Shown piece after piece: positions 49,604 to 63,849 of a stretch of DNA of 64,000 bases; the stretch's first letter is position 1; the number at the start of each line of letters is the position of its first letter. Below the pieces are notes generated by a model, which saw only the letters and a list, made by a program, of their open reading frames with translations, ran no database searches and had not been told where the DNA came from. Source of the DNA: Okapia johnstoni (Eukaryota > Chordata > Mammalia > Artiodactyla > Giraffidae); contig CM044321.1 in NCBI GenBank assembly GCA_024291935.2, forward strand, positions 59,328,985-59,392,984. Reading direction: 5' to 3'. A program made the translations under genes and the position numbers.

Positions 49604-50199
49604 TAAAATGCAGGTCCTTCCCTTCACTGATTTCCTGCTTGGTCTGCCTGGGCAGGAAGACTGCAGTGCCCAGCAAAGTTGTCGTTGAGTCTCCTGGAGT
49701 CACAGACTCTCTCTGAGGCTGTGACTGGGTCCCCTGAGTACCTGAGTACCCCACACAGACAAAGCAAATCCTCACAAGGTTCGCTTTTCACTGGGACTTT
49801 CAGATGTGATTGTACTAATAAAAGCAGCAACAATAACTTGTTGAGAAGTGATGTGAGAAGTCACGCAAATGTCATAAAAGCCTCTCACCCAGGAAGTGGG
49901 CAGTAAGTGACAGGCAAACTGTTGGCCTGAAGACCGAGCCCAAGCCCTCCTCATGGGCTGCTTTGGGGATGCCAGAAACTGACCCTCCCCCCCCCGTGGC
50001 CTCCACGTGAAAACTCAGCATGGGACCAGCCACCCTTCCCAGGCCAGGGAGATGGCCATGGAGACTCTCTGAGGTCTTGGAGCTGGTGCCCAGAACACGC
50101 AGATTTATTAAGTGTGCTTGGATGAACCAGGGTTCCCACTCACCTCTCAGAAAAATGCTCTTGTCCATAGTATTTCTTGGGGGCACTTCAAAGAAATTG

Positions 50200-51679
<1,480 letters not shown>

Positions 51680-51885
51680 GTATGTATGCTCATACGTGTC
51701 TGACTCTGCGACCCCATGGACTGCAGCCCAACAAGATCTTCTGTCCATATAATTTTCCAGGCAAGAATACTAGAGTGGGTTGTCATTTCCTACTCCAGGG
51801 GATCTTCTCAACCCAGGGACTGAACCACGTCTCTTGGGTCTCCTGAACTGGCAGGCAGATTCTTTACCACCAGTGCCAACAGTCT
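51680..51885 (-). mobile_element. Bov-tA SINE
   Basis: GTATGTATGCTCATACGTGT to CTTTACCACCAGTGCCA, minus strand. Confidence 0.88.
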
Positions 51886-52874
51886 CAGGGAGATTCCCTC
51901 TAGAATTTTTCCCAGGCAGAGGCTACATATCATTATTGCATTCATTTTTCTACACAGTCTATTTCTCTCCCAAACTTCAGAGAATTGAAGCCTGAAAATC
52001 TCCAGCACAGGCATTTTCTTAAGCTGAGATGGGCGTCAGAGGAAACTATGAGCCCCTAGAAACTGTAGTAAATGTTATGGGATGTACGCTTTAGCATGGT
52101 TTAGTTTGCTGGAGGGGGGGTGGGTTTTTTTTTTTCTTTTTGAGAAAGAAAATTTTCATGGCTTTATCAGCTGTTCAAAGAGATCTATGATACAAAAATT
52201 TTTTAATGTTGATATCATGCTCTAGAAAAATAACCATGACTTTTAAAATGTAACCAGAAAAGGACATTATAAATGTATTCTTCTTGAGTGCATCCTCCAC
52301 CTGTGACATTCTGCCAGGCACGGTGGTGAGATGGTCTCGAATATGTGGGCACATCTATGCTTTACATCTGCGGAGTGTGCTGGGGCTGATGAAACAGTTC
52401 CCCAGATATTAATTTATGGACTCCTTGTGGCTTCCTCAAGAAAGAAGCATCCTTTCCACCATCACTATTATGGGTCCTCAACTCACACGTGAGAAGGTGA
52501 GCCTGGAGGGGTTAGGAGACTTAGTGAAGGTCTGATTGGGCAAGTGAGAAACTAGTCCTTAAACCCAGTGCCCCAGCTTCGAACCCAGAGTGCTGGTCCC
52601 ACTGCTCTTTGGTTCTAGGAGCCCTAAAGGCATGCACTCCAAGGTCTCCTGGGTGTGTGTATCGGGGATCTCTACCCATCCCACATCTCTGGCTTTACAC
52701 AGACACAGTATCCAAGTAGCCAGGATGGACAGGAGTTGATAGAATTCCTTCTCTGAGAAATCCAGGGTCTATGGCCCCACTGGCTTTCACAGTAGCTTGT
52801 TCCAGTTGGCTTTATGATGATACTTACTCCACATGGATTGAGACAAAGTTTAAATAGATAAGCAATTAAGTCTA
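51886..52874. other. Upstream intergenic DNA, nothing recognised
   Basis: Contains poly-T at 52127-52141 next to a G run. No gene supported. Confidence 0.35.
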
Positions 52875-52998
52875 GGGACTTCCCTGGTGGTCCAGTGGTT
52901 AAGACTCTGTGCTTCCCCACTGCAGGGGCACAGGTTCGATCCCTGGTCAAAGATCAATCCCAAACGCTGCTCAGCAAGGCCAAAACAATTTTAAAAAT
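52875..52998 (+). mobile_element. CHR-type SINE
   Basis: GGGACTTCCCTGGTGGTCCA head and GGTTCGATCCCTGGTC B box. Confidence 0.88.
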
Positions 52999-55104
52999 AT
53001 GAAGTCTAATCTCTATCACACTCAGAATGTCATAAGAACCTAACCTCTATCTTCATGTATATTCTCCCACACTCTAACCCTGCCTCACGGATTCTTCCTG
53101 AAGTCCAGACTTGGGGGTAAAATGGAGAGACTATTATAAGCGACATCACTTGCCAAGCACTTGTGAATACCACAGGGCAGATGGAAGAAGCAGCATGACC
53201 CAGCCAGCTGACTGTCCCACCTCCTTCCCACATCTTCTCATTAGAGCTCCCATTGAGGGGGTCGAAGTGGGGAATGCTCTCTCCCTGCAAAAGCACTTGT
53301 CATCTCTGCTCAAGAAAATTCATCCCAAGAGGCAACTGCTTTTACACCATATTAGATTTTCTCATGGCCTCGCTAGCAGGAATGGATGGCCTTGTAAAGA
53401 GTGTTTTGAGGAAACTACAGATGCCCATCAGATCCGAAACTAGGCATCACAGACTTGATTCTTCCCTTGCATGGAGAACACTGGGCAAGCACCTAGGTGG
53501 GGAAGGGGGAAGGGCCTGTGTCCACACCCCCAGCCCAGCCCCTCCACACCGGCCCCACTGTGGACTGGGAAACAGCCCGCTGTTCTTGGAAACCAAACCT
53601 GCTCTCTGTGTAGCTAGCAAGAGCCTTGGGGCTTGACCAGGACCCCAGAGACTCAGCACAAGGCAACTTGTTATAAGAAATGTCGTTTTATTCCAGAATT
53701 CCTCAAACCCAAAGGGCAGTATCCCAGCACAGGGCAGAGCAGTCCAGAAGGACCTGTTCTGTAGCGTTGCTGTGAGATGGCAGCTGTGGGCAGGAAGGGT
53801 GTAGGAGGATGATCGAGCTTTTCTCTGCTCCCAGGGGAGCCTCATTTGTGCTGCTGGAGCCCTGGGGGATGCTCATGGCCTAGTGGGCATGGCAGGGAGG
53901 TAGGGAAGATTGTGAGCTTGGGCCTCACTCAGATGTGATCTGACTCCCAGATCTGCCACCGACCAGCTTGGAAACATTACTTAAACTCTGAGCTTCAGTG
54001 TTCTCATCTTCATGACACAGGTAAGTAGACATTACCAATGTCATGGAGTTTTTGGTCCATGATTAAATGAGGTAAAACAGAAGACCACTTAACAGGGTAT
54101 ATTTGCTCAATCAAAAGTACCAATTAATAATACTTGTATAATAATAATACTTGTATAATCAAAGTATGATTACTACTACTTCTATTTTGTAGCACCCAGG
54201 TGCCAAACTATTGTTCTGAGGCAAATATTTTGCATTCAGGCCTCTCATCCTTCAATATTTGTAGAGATCAAAGGCCCAGATGGACCACTCATAATAATGA
54301 TGAGCTTAGAAATCGGCAGGTTAGCCTGCTTCCCTGAATGATGCTGAGCATCACTTCCTGAGAGGCTAGTTGTCCTGAGCAACCTGCCTTCACACAGCCA
54401 GGCATTCCATCCCCTTCAAGTGAGCACTTAATCCCTTCCCTCCCCAACAGGGGGCTCCTTGGCTACTATCAAGGTAGGATTAGGGATGATCCCAGTGGGA
54501 CTGTATCTCAAAGTAGCTGCTTCTTCAGCCCTACCAGGTTGCAACTGCGATTTCTCTAAAGAATCCAGAGTGAGAAAACAGTCTGTACACTTGCCCTGTG
54601 TCTGGAAATCCCCTTGGCTGTATCCTTGACAGGAAGGCCATTCTGAATGGGCACTTCCCAAAAGGCAGGCTTAAAAAAAAAAGTGGAAAAGAGGCAGGAA
54701 GGGGGAGGGGATGGAGAGGAAGAAGGGAGAAACTGAGAAAAGGAAGAGATCGAATCGTCTGTGCTGAATATTTAATAGAGGGTAAGATTACAAAGTTCGA
54801 CAACATGTATCCCATGTCACGCCGGTCCATTTGCACAGCCTGCTGGAATATTCTGCATTCTGGTTGTGCTGTGAATTGTGAGGAAAAGAATTTCCCCAGG
54901 AGACCAGCTCCTCTGGCTCATGCGGTGCCTCTGGACCTGTGTCCAGTGGAACACAACCCTCCGGGGGTCAGAGCCACTCTTGTCCCACTGGGCTCAGTCC
55001 TCTACCTATGGAGACAGAAACAGAATGCCAACGGGTGGCTTCCCTGTTCCTTCTTACTTTAACATGCTTGGAAATCCCTTAAAAGTGTGCCTGTAAGTAA
55101 AAAG
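52999..55104. other. Upstream intergenic DNA
   Basis: Mostly unique, with a MIR copy in plus orientation at about 53920-54110 (ACTTAAACTCTGAGCTTCAG). Open frames at 53111-53636 and 54598-55062 overlap frames on the other strand and lack conserved peptides. Confidence 0.4.
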
Positions 55105-55212
55105 AAATGGCAACCCACTCCAGTATTCTTGCCTGGAGAATTACATGGACAGAGGAGCCTGGCGGGCTACAGTCCATGGGGTCGCAAAGAGTCGGACACG
55201 ACTTAGCAACTG
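55105..55212 (+). mobile_element. Bov-A2/BovB-derived SINE fragment
   Basis: AAATGGCAACCCACTCCAGT to GAGTCGGACACGACTTAGCA, one monomer without the tRNA head. Confidence 0.85.
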
Positions 55213-57937
55213 ATGCAAGTAAACATCAGCGCCTCTAAAGTTTACAAGACTAAAAAGAAAGCAACATGGTGCCTAAGGACACGGAGGGTTGGTGGCTGCG
55301 CTTGTGTCCTACCCTGGAAGGCACAGCCTCCATTTGGAAACTGCTATCAGTGGAAAGCAGAGTGGGCATGTCTGAGGAGGGCCGGAAGGGGGACTCAGCT
55401 GGGTTAAGACCACAGGCAAGTGATGAGAGACTGGGTTGGAGAAAGCTGGAGTGGGGAGTGGAGGTGGCATCAGGCAGTTAAAGGAAACTTGGAGGCCAGG
55501 TCAATAATTTTGGGTTTAATTCAACTGAATATTCTTTGTCAGAGTCACCTTCACATGATTTAGAAAGACTGCCCTCTCTAGGCCTGGCAAGCAGTCCTCA
55601 TTGGCTCCCTTGGCCGGATCCCCTGGTGCAGTGCACAACCCCTACAACTATATATGACAACCCTCACTGGATAAGAACTTAGAGTGGAAGATGGTGTGGC
55701 AAATGGGATTTTCAGAAAATTCCATTTAGAAACCTTAAGTAGGAGCTCTGTCAAATTTAGGAAAAGCGAGGGCTTCACTTCTCTTTTATAATGTATAATC
55801 CACCCTGAGACTTAGTGGTTTAAACTCAGCAATCATTTTATTTGCTCACAATTCTACAATTCATCTGGACTGGTGATGGGCATGGCGGTGGTACTCCCAT
55901 GCCTGCATTCAGCCGTGGACAGGCTGGGACTGGGTTCAGCTGGGGAGCTGGGACACAGGCCTCTCCTCCACACGGTCCCTCCAGCAGAGTGGCCAGAATT
56001 CTGCCTTAGCTGCTCAGGGCTTCCAATAAAGCAAAGGCAGAAACTGCCAAGCCTCACGGCTTAAGATGGTAAAGAGCACCATGTTCTTCTGCTTGTTAAT
56101 ACTGTTAATTAAGTCAATCACAGAACCAGCTCAGATTAAGGGAAGGGAGTATGAGAACCAGAAGGCATGGTTCACTGGGGTCACCAGTGGAACAGGCTGC
56201 CACAGTCTACTGGGGAGCTGTGGTGACCGTCCTTGTAGGAGGATGAGGATCTCCTTGGAGGGCAACCAGTGAAAATGTTCTCTATAAGAATAATCCCCGA
56301 ATCATTTATATGTGGCTCAGGGTGTATTATATATCCCCAGGGGCCCAACCAGACACAAGGTCTAGTGTTTTCTAGGCTTCTTGGCAAATATCAGATTGGG
56401 TGAGAAATTTCCCAGAGGTTCTTGAGAATTGTAGCAACTTCGCACCAAGCTTTATAGAGAAACCACGCCTTAGGGGTTTCAGGCTTTCCTTCCAGCTCTT
56501 TCTGTCGCCCCCCACTTCTTTCCCTCCCCCAGTTTCTTCTCACAGCATGTAAACCCCAAAACCCTGTATTAAACCTCTATTCCTCTGAACAGAGCCTTCC
56601 TTTCTTTTTCCTAAGAGTTAAATGGAAATTCTTGCTTTTATTCATACTCCAAAGAACCTGTTACTTTGGCTCACAGGAAAACCCTCGATGTAAGATTTGC
56701 TATTTTTTTCCTCCTCAAGTCTTGGCTGGAAAGGGGGATGAAGTATCGCTTCAGACTCTGAAGAGGGCCAGACAGCAGCCTGCCTGGTCTCTACTCAGTG
56801 ACAACCTCTCTCCTGGGCAGAGGTGCTGGTCTTTCTTTGTGACAGCTAAATTAGGAACAGGTGTAGCTCGAGGCAGTCAATCTTTCAAGGTTTGCCAAGA
56901 CAATGGGCAAATGTGCCAGAGTGCCTGTCCACCCCAACCTGTATTTTCTGACTAAATTCTCAGCTCCCTGACCTGCCCCTTCCAGCAAAGCATGTTTCCC
57001 TCTGCACGGAATCAGAGCGAAACTGCTACTGTGCATCAGATATGGATGCCTGGTTGAATCGAGGCCCAGGGCAGAGATGCACTGTTCAAGAATGCATGTT
57101 TCATCTCTAAACCCTTTAACTCCCTTTGAGTAGAAAATGGCTGTAACCCAAACAGCTGATAGAGAGGAGCCTCACACCTCTGCCACAGGGCTGGGTGGAT
57201 TAAGCGATGACAAGAAGTGAATATTGAAAAATGTCCAGATGCGGCAGGATTCTCGGTGCTTGTATGGAATTGGGTCACTTCAGTTGCCATCACAGAACCC
57301 CAGTCTATCTATATACAGCCTTCAGGCTTATCTTTTAAATCAATCAACAAATGTTTAGTAGAGGCTACTTGGTACTCATCGCTGTCCTAGACTCTATGCG
57401 AGTTTTCCTGTGGCGGCTCCTTCTCTGTCTCCTTCATAATTTTCTCTTTCTCTGTCAGTCATTAAATAAATACAACCACACAGCGCCATTAACTAATGCT
57501 TACTGAGCTCTTGAAAGGTGGAAACGGATTTCTTTCATTCGGCTGAGCATGCAAGTCTTAAAAGTTCCACCAGAGGGCAGCACCTACACACACGCTCCGC
57601 TGTGGGCAGTGCAGACAGCAAAGCGAGAGTCACACTGATGTACCCTGATGTAATAAAGGTGAGCGTAAGTTAGAGGGAGAGGAAACCTGTCCGAATGAAT
57701 GAGTGCGTCCAAATTTTGTGTCTGTTCCTGTGTACATATATGTATGAGTGGATGGAGCTACATGTGTTTATTTACATCTTGTAAATTTCAACAAAGGCAT
57801 AGTCACCTACCTTATGCCAGAAATTGTGCCTCCTGCTTTTTTCTAATTTAAAAATTTTTTTCTTTTAATATGGAATAATTTGTACTTTATATAAAGACCA
57901 GTGCCAATGAAATGCATGTATCTTCACACATAAATGG
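55213..57937. other. Upstream intergenic DNA
   Basis: Includes a possible old LTR-like repeat at about 55785-56060 (GAGACTTAGTGGTTTAAACT). No supported gene. Confidence 0.35.
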
Positions 57938-58162
57938 GCTTCCACAGGTGGCACGAGTGGTAAGTGGTAAAGAACCCGCGACCAGTGCCACAGACGAAAG
58001 AGTCACAAGTTTGATCCCTAAGTCGGGAAGATCCCCTGGAGGAGGGCATGGCAACCCACTCCAGTATTCTTGCCTGGAGAATCCCTTTGACAGAGGAGCC
58101 TGGCAGGCTAAAGCCCATAGGGTCACAAAGAGGCAGATACAACTGAAGAGACTTAGCACATA
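57938..58162 (+). mobile_element. Bov-tA SINE
   Basis: GGGCTTCCACAGGTGGCACG head to ACTGAAGAGACTTAGCACAT tail. Confidence 0.88.
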
Positions 58163-58916
58163 TAAGCATTGCCCTCTAATTTTGCTAACCCCACTGAACT
58201 GGCTAAAGCATCTTTATTGTTAATAATAATATTTTAAAAAATAGAGTAACTGTATTCAGGGAAAAACTCAAATAATCTGGTGATGAGAGGGGGACACCGA
58301 AGAGGATGTTCAAATTACTTATTGAAGTTAAGACATTTCTGAATTGAGCTACAATTTTAAAAAGCACTAGCTTTTGACCCATTTGTTAAATTGTCCACAT
58401 GCACCTAAGGTTCTCTGCTGCTTTATCTGCAAAGAGCAACGTATTTGCAAATGGGGCCTGGGGCGGTGCTGGAAGCCCTTTGCAAGGTTTAATACAGAGT
58501 CCTGTAAGAGGGTTGTCTTCATTGTCCTGGCCTGGGAAGTGGTCCCCAGGGTGCAGAGGGCCAGGGAGGACAAGAGGAGACTGCCAAGGGGGTTCTGGCC
58601 CAAGACTGGGGTGGGCAGTTGCGGGGATTTTTTGATAGACGAAGACCAAGGCCATATTGTTGTGACTAACGAGGAGTCTGGTGGGGACGGAGTGCTAGGT
58701 GCCTGGGGGGTGGGGTGGTTTACAAGATGAGAGGGGTAGGGAAAAGGAGGCGGGAGGGAAACTGTAGACACCTCCCAAAGGAATAACAAGCAATCGCTGA
58801 AGAGTTTGGACCACGTGCCAGGCATCAATCTAGGAAATGCATGGAGTCATTTACTCCTGACAGCAGTGATGAGGTAGATATGAACTCCTGAAAATGCCAC
58901 TAGAGGCCTCCACGGT
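58163..58916. other. Upstream intergenic DNA, nothing recognised
   Basis: Open frames on both strands between 58367 and 58828 are mutually overlapping. No conserved peptide or repeat is evident. Confidence 0.35.
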
Positions 58917-60560
58917 TTCAGTTCAGTTCAGTCGCTCAGTCGTGTCCGACTATTTGCGACCCCATGAATTGCAGCACGCCAGGCCTCTCTGCCCATCACC
59001 AGCTCCCAGAGTCTACCCAAACCCATGTCCATCGAGTTGGTGATGCCATCCAACCATCTCATCCTCTGTTGTCCCCTTCTCCTCCTGCCCCCAATCCTAC
59101 CCAGCATCAGGGTCTTTTCCAATGAGTCAACTCTTTGCATGAGGTGGCCAAAGTACTGGAGTTTCAGCTTCAACATCAGTCCTTCCAATGAACACCCAGG
59201 ACTGATCTCTTTTAGGATGGATTGATTGGATCTCCTTGCAGTCCAAGGGACTCTCAAGAGTCTTCTCCAACACCACAGTTCAAAAGCATCAATTCTGCAG
59301 CGCTCAGCTTTCTTCACCGTCCAACTCTCACATCCATACATGACCACTGGAAAAACCATAGCCTTGACTAGATGGACTTTTGTTGGCAAAGTAATGTCTC
59401 TGCTTTACATATGCTATCTAGGTTGGCCATAACCTTCCTTCCAAGGAGTAAGCGTCTTTTAATTTCATGGCTGCAATCACCATCAGCAGTGATTCTGGAG
59501 CCTAAAAAAATAAAGTCTGACACTGTTTCCACTGTTTCCCCATCTATTTCCCATGAAGTGATGGGACCAGATGCCATGATCTTAGTTTTCTGAATGTTGA
59601 GCTTTAAGCCAACTTTTTCACTCTCCTCTTTCACTTTCATCAAGAGGTTTCTTAGTTCTTCTTCACTTTCTGCCATAAGGGTGGTGTCATCCGCATATCT
59701 GAGGTTATTGATATTTCTCCCGGCAATCTTGATTCCAGCTTGTGTTTCTTCCAGCCCAGCATTTCTCATGATGTACTCTGCATGTAAGTTAAATAAGCAG
59801 GGTGACAATATACAGCCTTGACGTACTCCTTTTCCTATTTGGAACCAATCTATTGTTCCATGTGCAGTTCTAACTGTTGCTTCCTGACCTGCAAACAGGT
59901 TTCTCAAGAGACAGGTCAGATGGTCTGGTATTCCTATCTCTTTCAGAATTTTCCACAGTTTATTGTGATCCACACAGTCAAAGGCTTTGGCATAGTCAAT
60001 AAAGCAGAAATAGATGTTTTTCTGGAACTCTCTTGCTTTTTCGATGATCCAGTGGATGTTGGCAATTTGATCTCTGGTTCCTCTGCCTTTTCTAAAACCA
60101 GCTTGAAAGTCTGGAAGTTCACGGTTCACGTATTGCTGAAGCCTAGCTTGGAGAATTTTGAGCATTACTTTACTAGCATGTGAGATGAGTGCAATTGTGC
60201 CGTAGTTTGAGCATTCTTTGGCATTGCCTTTCTGTGGGATTGGAACGAAAAAACTGACCTTTTCAAATTTGCAGGCATATCGTGCAGCACTTTCACAGCA
60301 TCACCTTTGAGGATTTGAAATAGCTCAGCTGGAATTCCATCACCTCCACTAGCTTTGTTCGTAGTGATGCTTTCTAAGGCCCACTTGATTTCACATTCCA
60401 GGATGTCTGGCTCTAGGAGAGTGATCACACCATCGTGATTATCTGGGTCGTGAAGATCTTTTTTGTACAGTTCTTCTGTGTATTCTTGCCACCTCTTCTT
60501 AATATCTTCTGCTTCTGTTAGGTCCATACCATTTCTGTCCTTTAATCCTTTATACCATTT
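58917..60560 (-). pseudogene. BovB (RTE) LINE, 5'-truncated, reverse transcriptase remnant
   Basis: The 3' end is at 58917 and the 5' break is near 60550. The minus strand reads as three frames: a first part to about 60180; a middle part (59368-60165) with motif FIDYAKAFD at residues 55-63, RQGCILSPCLFN, and the catalytic YADD at residues 157-160 (59686-59697); and a last part (58928-59389) with [12 protein letters not shown] and the C-terminal domain. Frameshifts separate the parts, at about 60165-60250 and 59368-59389. It lacks the N-terminal endonuclease, so it cannot move by itself. BovB elements supply the tails used by the surrounding SINEs. Confidence 0.92.
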
Positions 60561-60589
60561 CTGTCCTCCATGGTTTGGCCTCCCCTTTT

Positions 60590-61050
60590 CCGGTAACTCA
60601 GGCAGGAAACCACCCACCTTCCGTCTTGGGGCTCGGCCCCCAGGGCAGCGGGAAGCGAGGCAGCGATGCCGACGGGGTGGGCGGGAAGCCCAGGTCAGCG
60701 CCGCGGCCACAGTGGTCCCCGCCCCAGACGACACACAGACCGAGGCCCACTGTTGAGGGCGGAGGGGAGGGGATAGCAAACGCGCCACTGCCTCGCCCAC
60801 CTCCCGCCTCCGCGGGTCCAAGTCCGCCCCGCCCCGTCGCCGACAGTCCCTCCGAGGCGGGATTCCTGGCCCGCGCGGGGACCGCGACCCGAACTGCAGC
60901 AGGCTGGGACCGCGGTTCCATGCGTGCGGCTGCTCCGCCTGGGGCACCGGGACCGCGGCCCTTGGAGGCTGATGGTGGAGCCGCCCCAGCGACCGAGGCA
61001 GAGAGCCGCGGAGAGCCTGGCGGGTGGGGGTGGGTCCACATCCATTCCCC
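60590..61050. promoter_or_regulatory. CpG-island-like block
   Basis: About 460 bases of very high GC with dozens of CpGs (for example CGCGCGGGGACCGCGACCCG near 60870), in a region otherwise poor in CpG. Six-frame openness follows from composition. It could be a promoter of an unseen transcript, such as an upstream C13orf42 exon or the plus-strand gene FAM124A that I remember as the next gene in human. I found no start codon with a recognised peptide. Confidence 0.55.
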
Positions 61051-61515
61051 CTCAGCAGCCTCAGCCAGCTCCTCATTTGCAAATCTCCAAGCCCTCCTTA
61101 CTAGGGTCCTTCCCTCTCTGCTTGGCCAGGTCCTGAGGGCGCGTCCACCTGCAAAACCCCTCCCCAGCCGAACAGGGTCAGTTCACTGCCTTCTACTCCT
61201 TTCCTTCTATAGCACATCAGGGTCTAACATAAAAAACAGGAACTGCTTGCAACGCAGGGGACTGGTTACCAGGTGATGGAAGAGTCCAGAAGTCTAGCCC
61301 CTGACTCTGGGGCAAACCAGAGATGAGCTTTAACCCAGATGCCTCCACTCCCAAGGTGGTGCGAGGTGGGGAGACCTGTGTTCTGGGAACCTGGGCCAGG
61401 GTCGGGGGAGGAGCTGGAGGAGATGGGCCCCTGGTCCACTGGTGCCCCTGGCCCTGGCACAGGCCCCACTTCCCCTCCCCCAGCCCACTGGTGCCCCAAG
61501 GCTCTGGCTGGCTCA

Positions 61516-61527
61516 CCCCCCCCCCCC
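61516..61527 (+). repeat. Poly-C run of 12
   Basis: Twelve consecutive C within a C-rich stretch. Confidence 0.8.
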
Positions 61528-61599
61528 ACCCTCTCGGGGTCAGCCCCTGCGTGGGCACTTTTCTTCCATCTCAGGTGATCGCACAACCACCCTGGGTGT

Positions 61600-62020
61600 C
61601 TTATGTTCCTTTGACGGATGGGGAGACAAAGATGATACTGCACCGCACTCCCCAATAAACGGTGAGGGGAACCCAGATCATTTTGAACCCAGAACCCAGG
61701 CAGGATGTGCCTGCCAGAGACCGAAGTGCTTCTCACCCCCGGGGTGAAGGTATTAGGAGGTGGTGGGGCCTTTGGGAAATGGTTGGGTCAGAGGTTGGAG
61801 CCCTCGTGATGGGATTAGTGTCCTCTAAGAAGAGACACAAGAGATCTCTGTCTCTCTCCTTTATGCGAGGACTCAAGTCGGCAAGCCCAGAAGAACGCTG
61901 TCATCAGGAACCAAGTTCTCCAGGACTTTGTTCCAGGATTTCCAGAACTTCAAGAATCAAATGTCTGTTGTCTAAGTCACTCGGTCAGTGTTCTGTCTTA
62001 GCAGCCCGAGCTAAGAGGCC
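61600..62020 (+). mobile_element. MLT1-type solo LTR
   Basis: It carries GGTATTAGGAGGTGGTGGGG, CCTTTGGGAAATGGTTGGGT, CTCGTGATGGGATTAGTGTC and ends TTCTGTCTTAGCAGCCCGAG, the MLT1 order in plus orientation. The 5' edge is unclear. Confidence 0.75.
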
Positions 62021-63741
62021 CAGTGATAAAGCAACACCCACACAACAGAAAGATGCTCACTACACAACTTGATTCTTGTGGCCCATTGTCAGATACCACC
62101 TAAACACCAATACCCCTAAACAGTGTGTTATGATTCCACACTCTTAGAAACCCTATTATTATCTTGTAAACAGCATGATCATCTTGCATCGCACACCTGG
62201 GTGTGTGTTTGAACGCATTCATTTGTTAAATCCAAACATGTAAAACGCACCCTGATTTCTTCATTCATTTTAGAATGTCTAAATTGTTTATCTAACAAGT
62301 GTTCCTCCTTTGACACCCAGGGCGTCTAACAAGTGAATGTCTGCAGAAGCAAGATCTCTGGGACCCCACCACCACCTGAGACAATGCAGGACCCTGGTCT
62401 GCATCAAAGGTTTTCCCACCTGTTTGACATTTGTGAGCTGAACAAAACAAGCCACGTGTGTCCCCTCAGATATAAACTGAAGTGCCCCTTGCCAAGGGCT
62501 CTGGATTTCTCCTTAACCTCAGTGTACGCCTTGTTGTAACCATCACCTAAATGGATCTCTCCACTTGCAGTGGTCCACTCTGACCTTCTGCCCGCTGTGA
62601 AAGGTCATGGCATTTGCCTGGCTTGTATCCATCTCAGAACGTCCTCGCCGGAAGCAGTGAAACAGCGGCAGCTACCGCAGGTGGTGGGGGGACCCCGAGG
62701 AGCTTTGTCACAGACGTGGCACCCTTTCTTATCTGAAATGTGAGAGAAGGGCCTCAGACTCAGCGCTGCTGCGGAGCAAACTCAGTCCTGCTAGGGGGTG
62801 TCCATGGCCCAGCTCTGCCCTGTGCCCCGTGAGAGGGAGCAGGGCTGCGAGGTCGGTACCCTTATACTCCTGGCCTCTACTTACTCATCTGTAAGCCCAA
62901 GGAGGGGGCAGGTGAAAGGGGCCGGGTCCCCAGCCTCAGGTGCACCAAAGCATCCCTGGAGAGCTGTCTGCCACCTCTACCTGTGCCTCCTCTTGGACCG
63001 ATTAAATCAGAACCTCTGGGGTGAAGTCTGGGCCAAGGCTCCCAACTAAGCATGCAGACAGGCTTGAGGGTGTCCCCTCCTCACAAAGCTGATGACAGTG
63101 ATCCCTGTGTGGCCCTGGACTCTGGGAGATGCTGGGCCCTCCTCCACCTCCTGCCTCTTCTCTCCTAATAAAGGGATCCCGGAAAGCAGATGGGCTTGCA
63201 GTAAATGGAACCAAGCACATGGAAATAAACAGCACTTGAGAACGCTGTGCATTGGCGGAGTGCCTTGGCCCCCTACGATCTCCATAACCCACCCTACTCC
63301 GTGGTAGACTGCGTGGCTCTTATGACTTCTACTGGGGTGGCCACGCCAGGGGCCCACAGACAGGAGTCTTCACTGGCCTTTTTCACTGCCCCCTCCCAGC
63401 CCTTGGGCTCAGGCCTCTCCCTCCTCGATGCAAAGATTGGAGCTCCTCTTCCAGGGGGACGCTGCAGCAGACGCCGACCCTCCCCAGGGGGGAGACGACA
63501 GACGCGGAAACCTACTGCATCAGAGCACATGCGCTAAGCACTGGGAAGCCAGCCTGCAGGCTGCCAGGCAGATAGAGAACAATGGTGTTGGCTGGAGGTA
63601 AAGGCTTCTAAAAATCTCAGTACAAGTCAGGGAAGGAGACATTTAAGCTGAGAGCTAGAAGCTAAGAGCAGGCAGGCCCGTGAAGCGCTGGGAGACTCAC
63701 AAATGGACAACGGGCTGCAGGATTCACCACGGATCCTGCTT
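62021..63741. other. Intergenic DNA, nothing supported
   Basis: Two AATAAA/AATAAA-like signals lie at about 63165 and 63224 in plus orientation, but no exon upstream of them was recognised. Confidence 0.35.
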
Positions 63742-63842
63742 TGTTGTTGTTCAGTCACTCAGTCGTATCCGGCTGTTTGTGATTCCATGGACTGCAGCAC
63801 GCTAGGCTTCCCTGTCCTTCACCATCTCCCGGAGTTTGCTTG
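63742..63842 (-). mobile_element. BovB LINE 3' end fragment
   Basis: GTTGTTGTTCAGTCACTCAG and GACTGCAGCACGCTAGGCTT, the complement of the BovB 3' end. Confidence 0.85.
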
Positions 63843-63849
63843 GTATCCC

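Noticed and set aside
60590..61050. FAM124A first coding exon
   Set aside because: Considered because FAM124A should lie to the right, but no matching N-terminal peptide was found.
60575..61276. A 233-codon plus-strand open frame in the GC-rich block
   Set aside because: Frames are open on both strands at the same place because stop codons are rare at this GC content; no recognised peptide or splice context.
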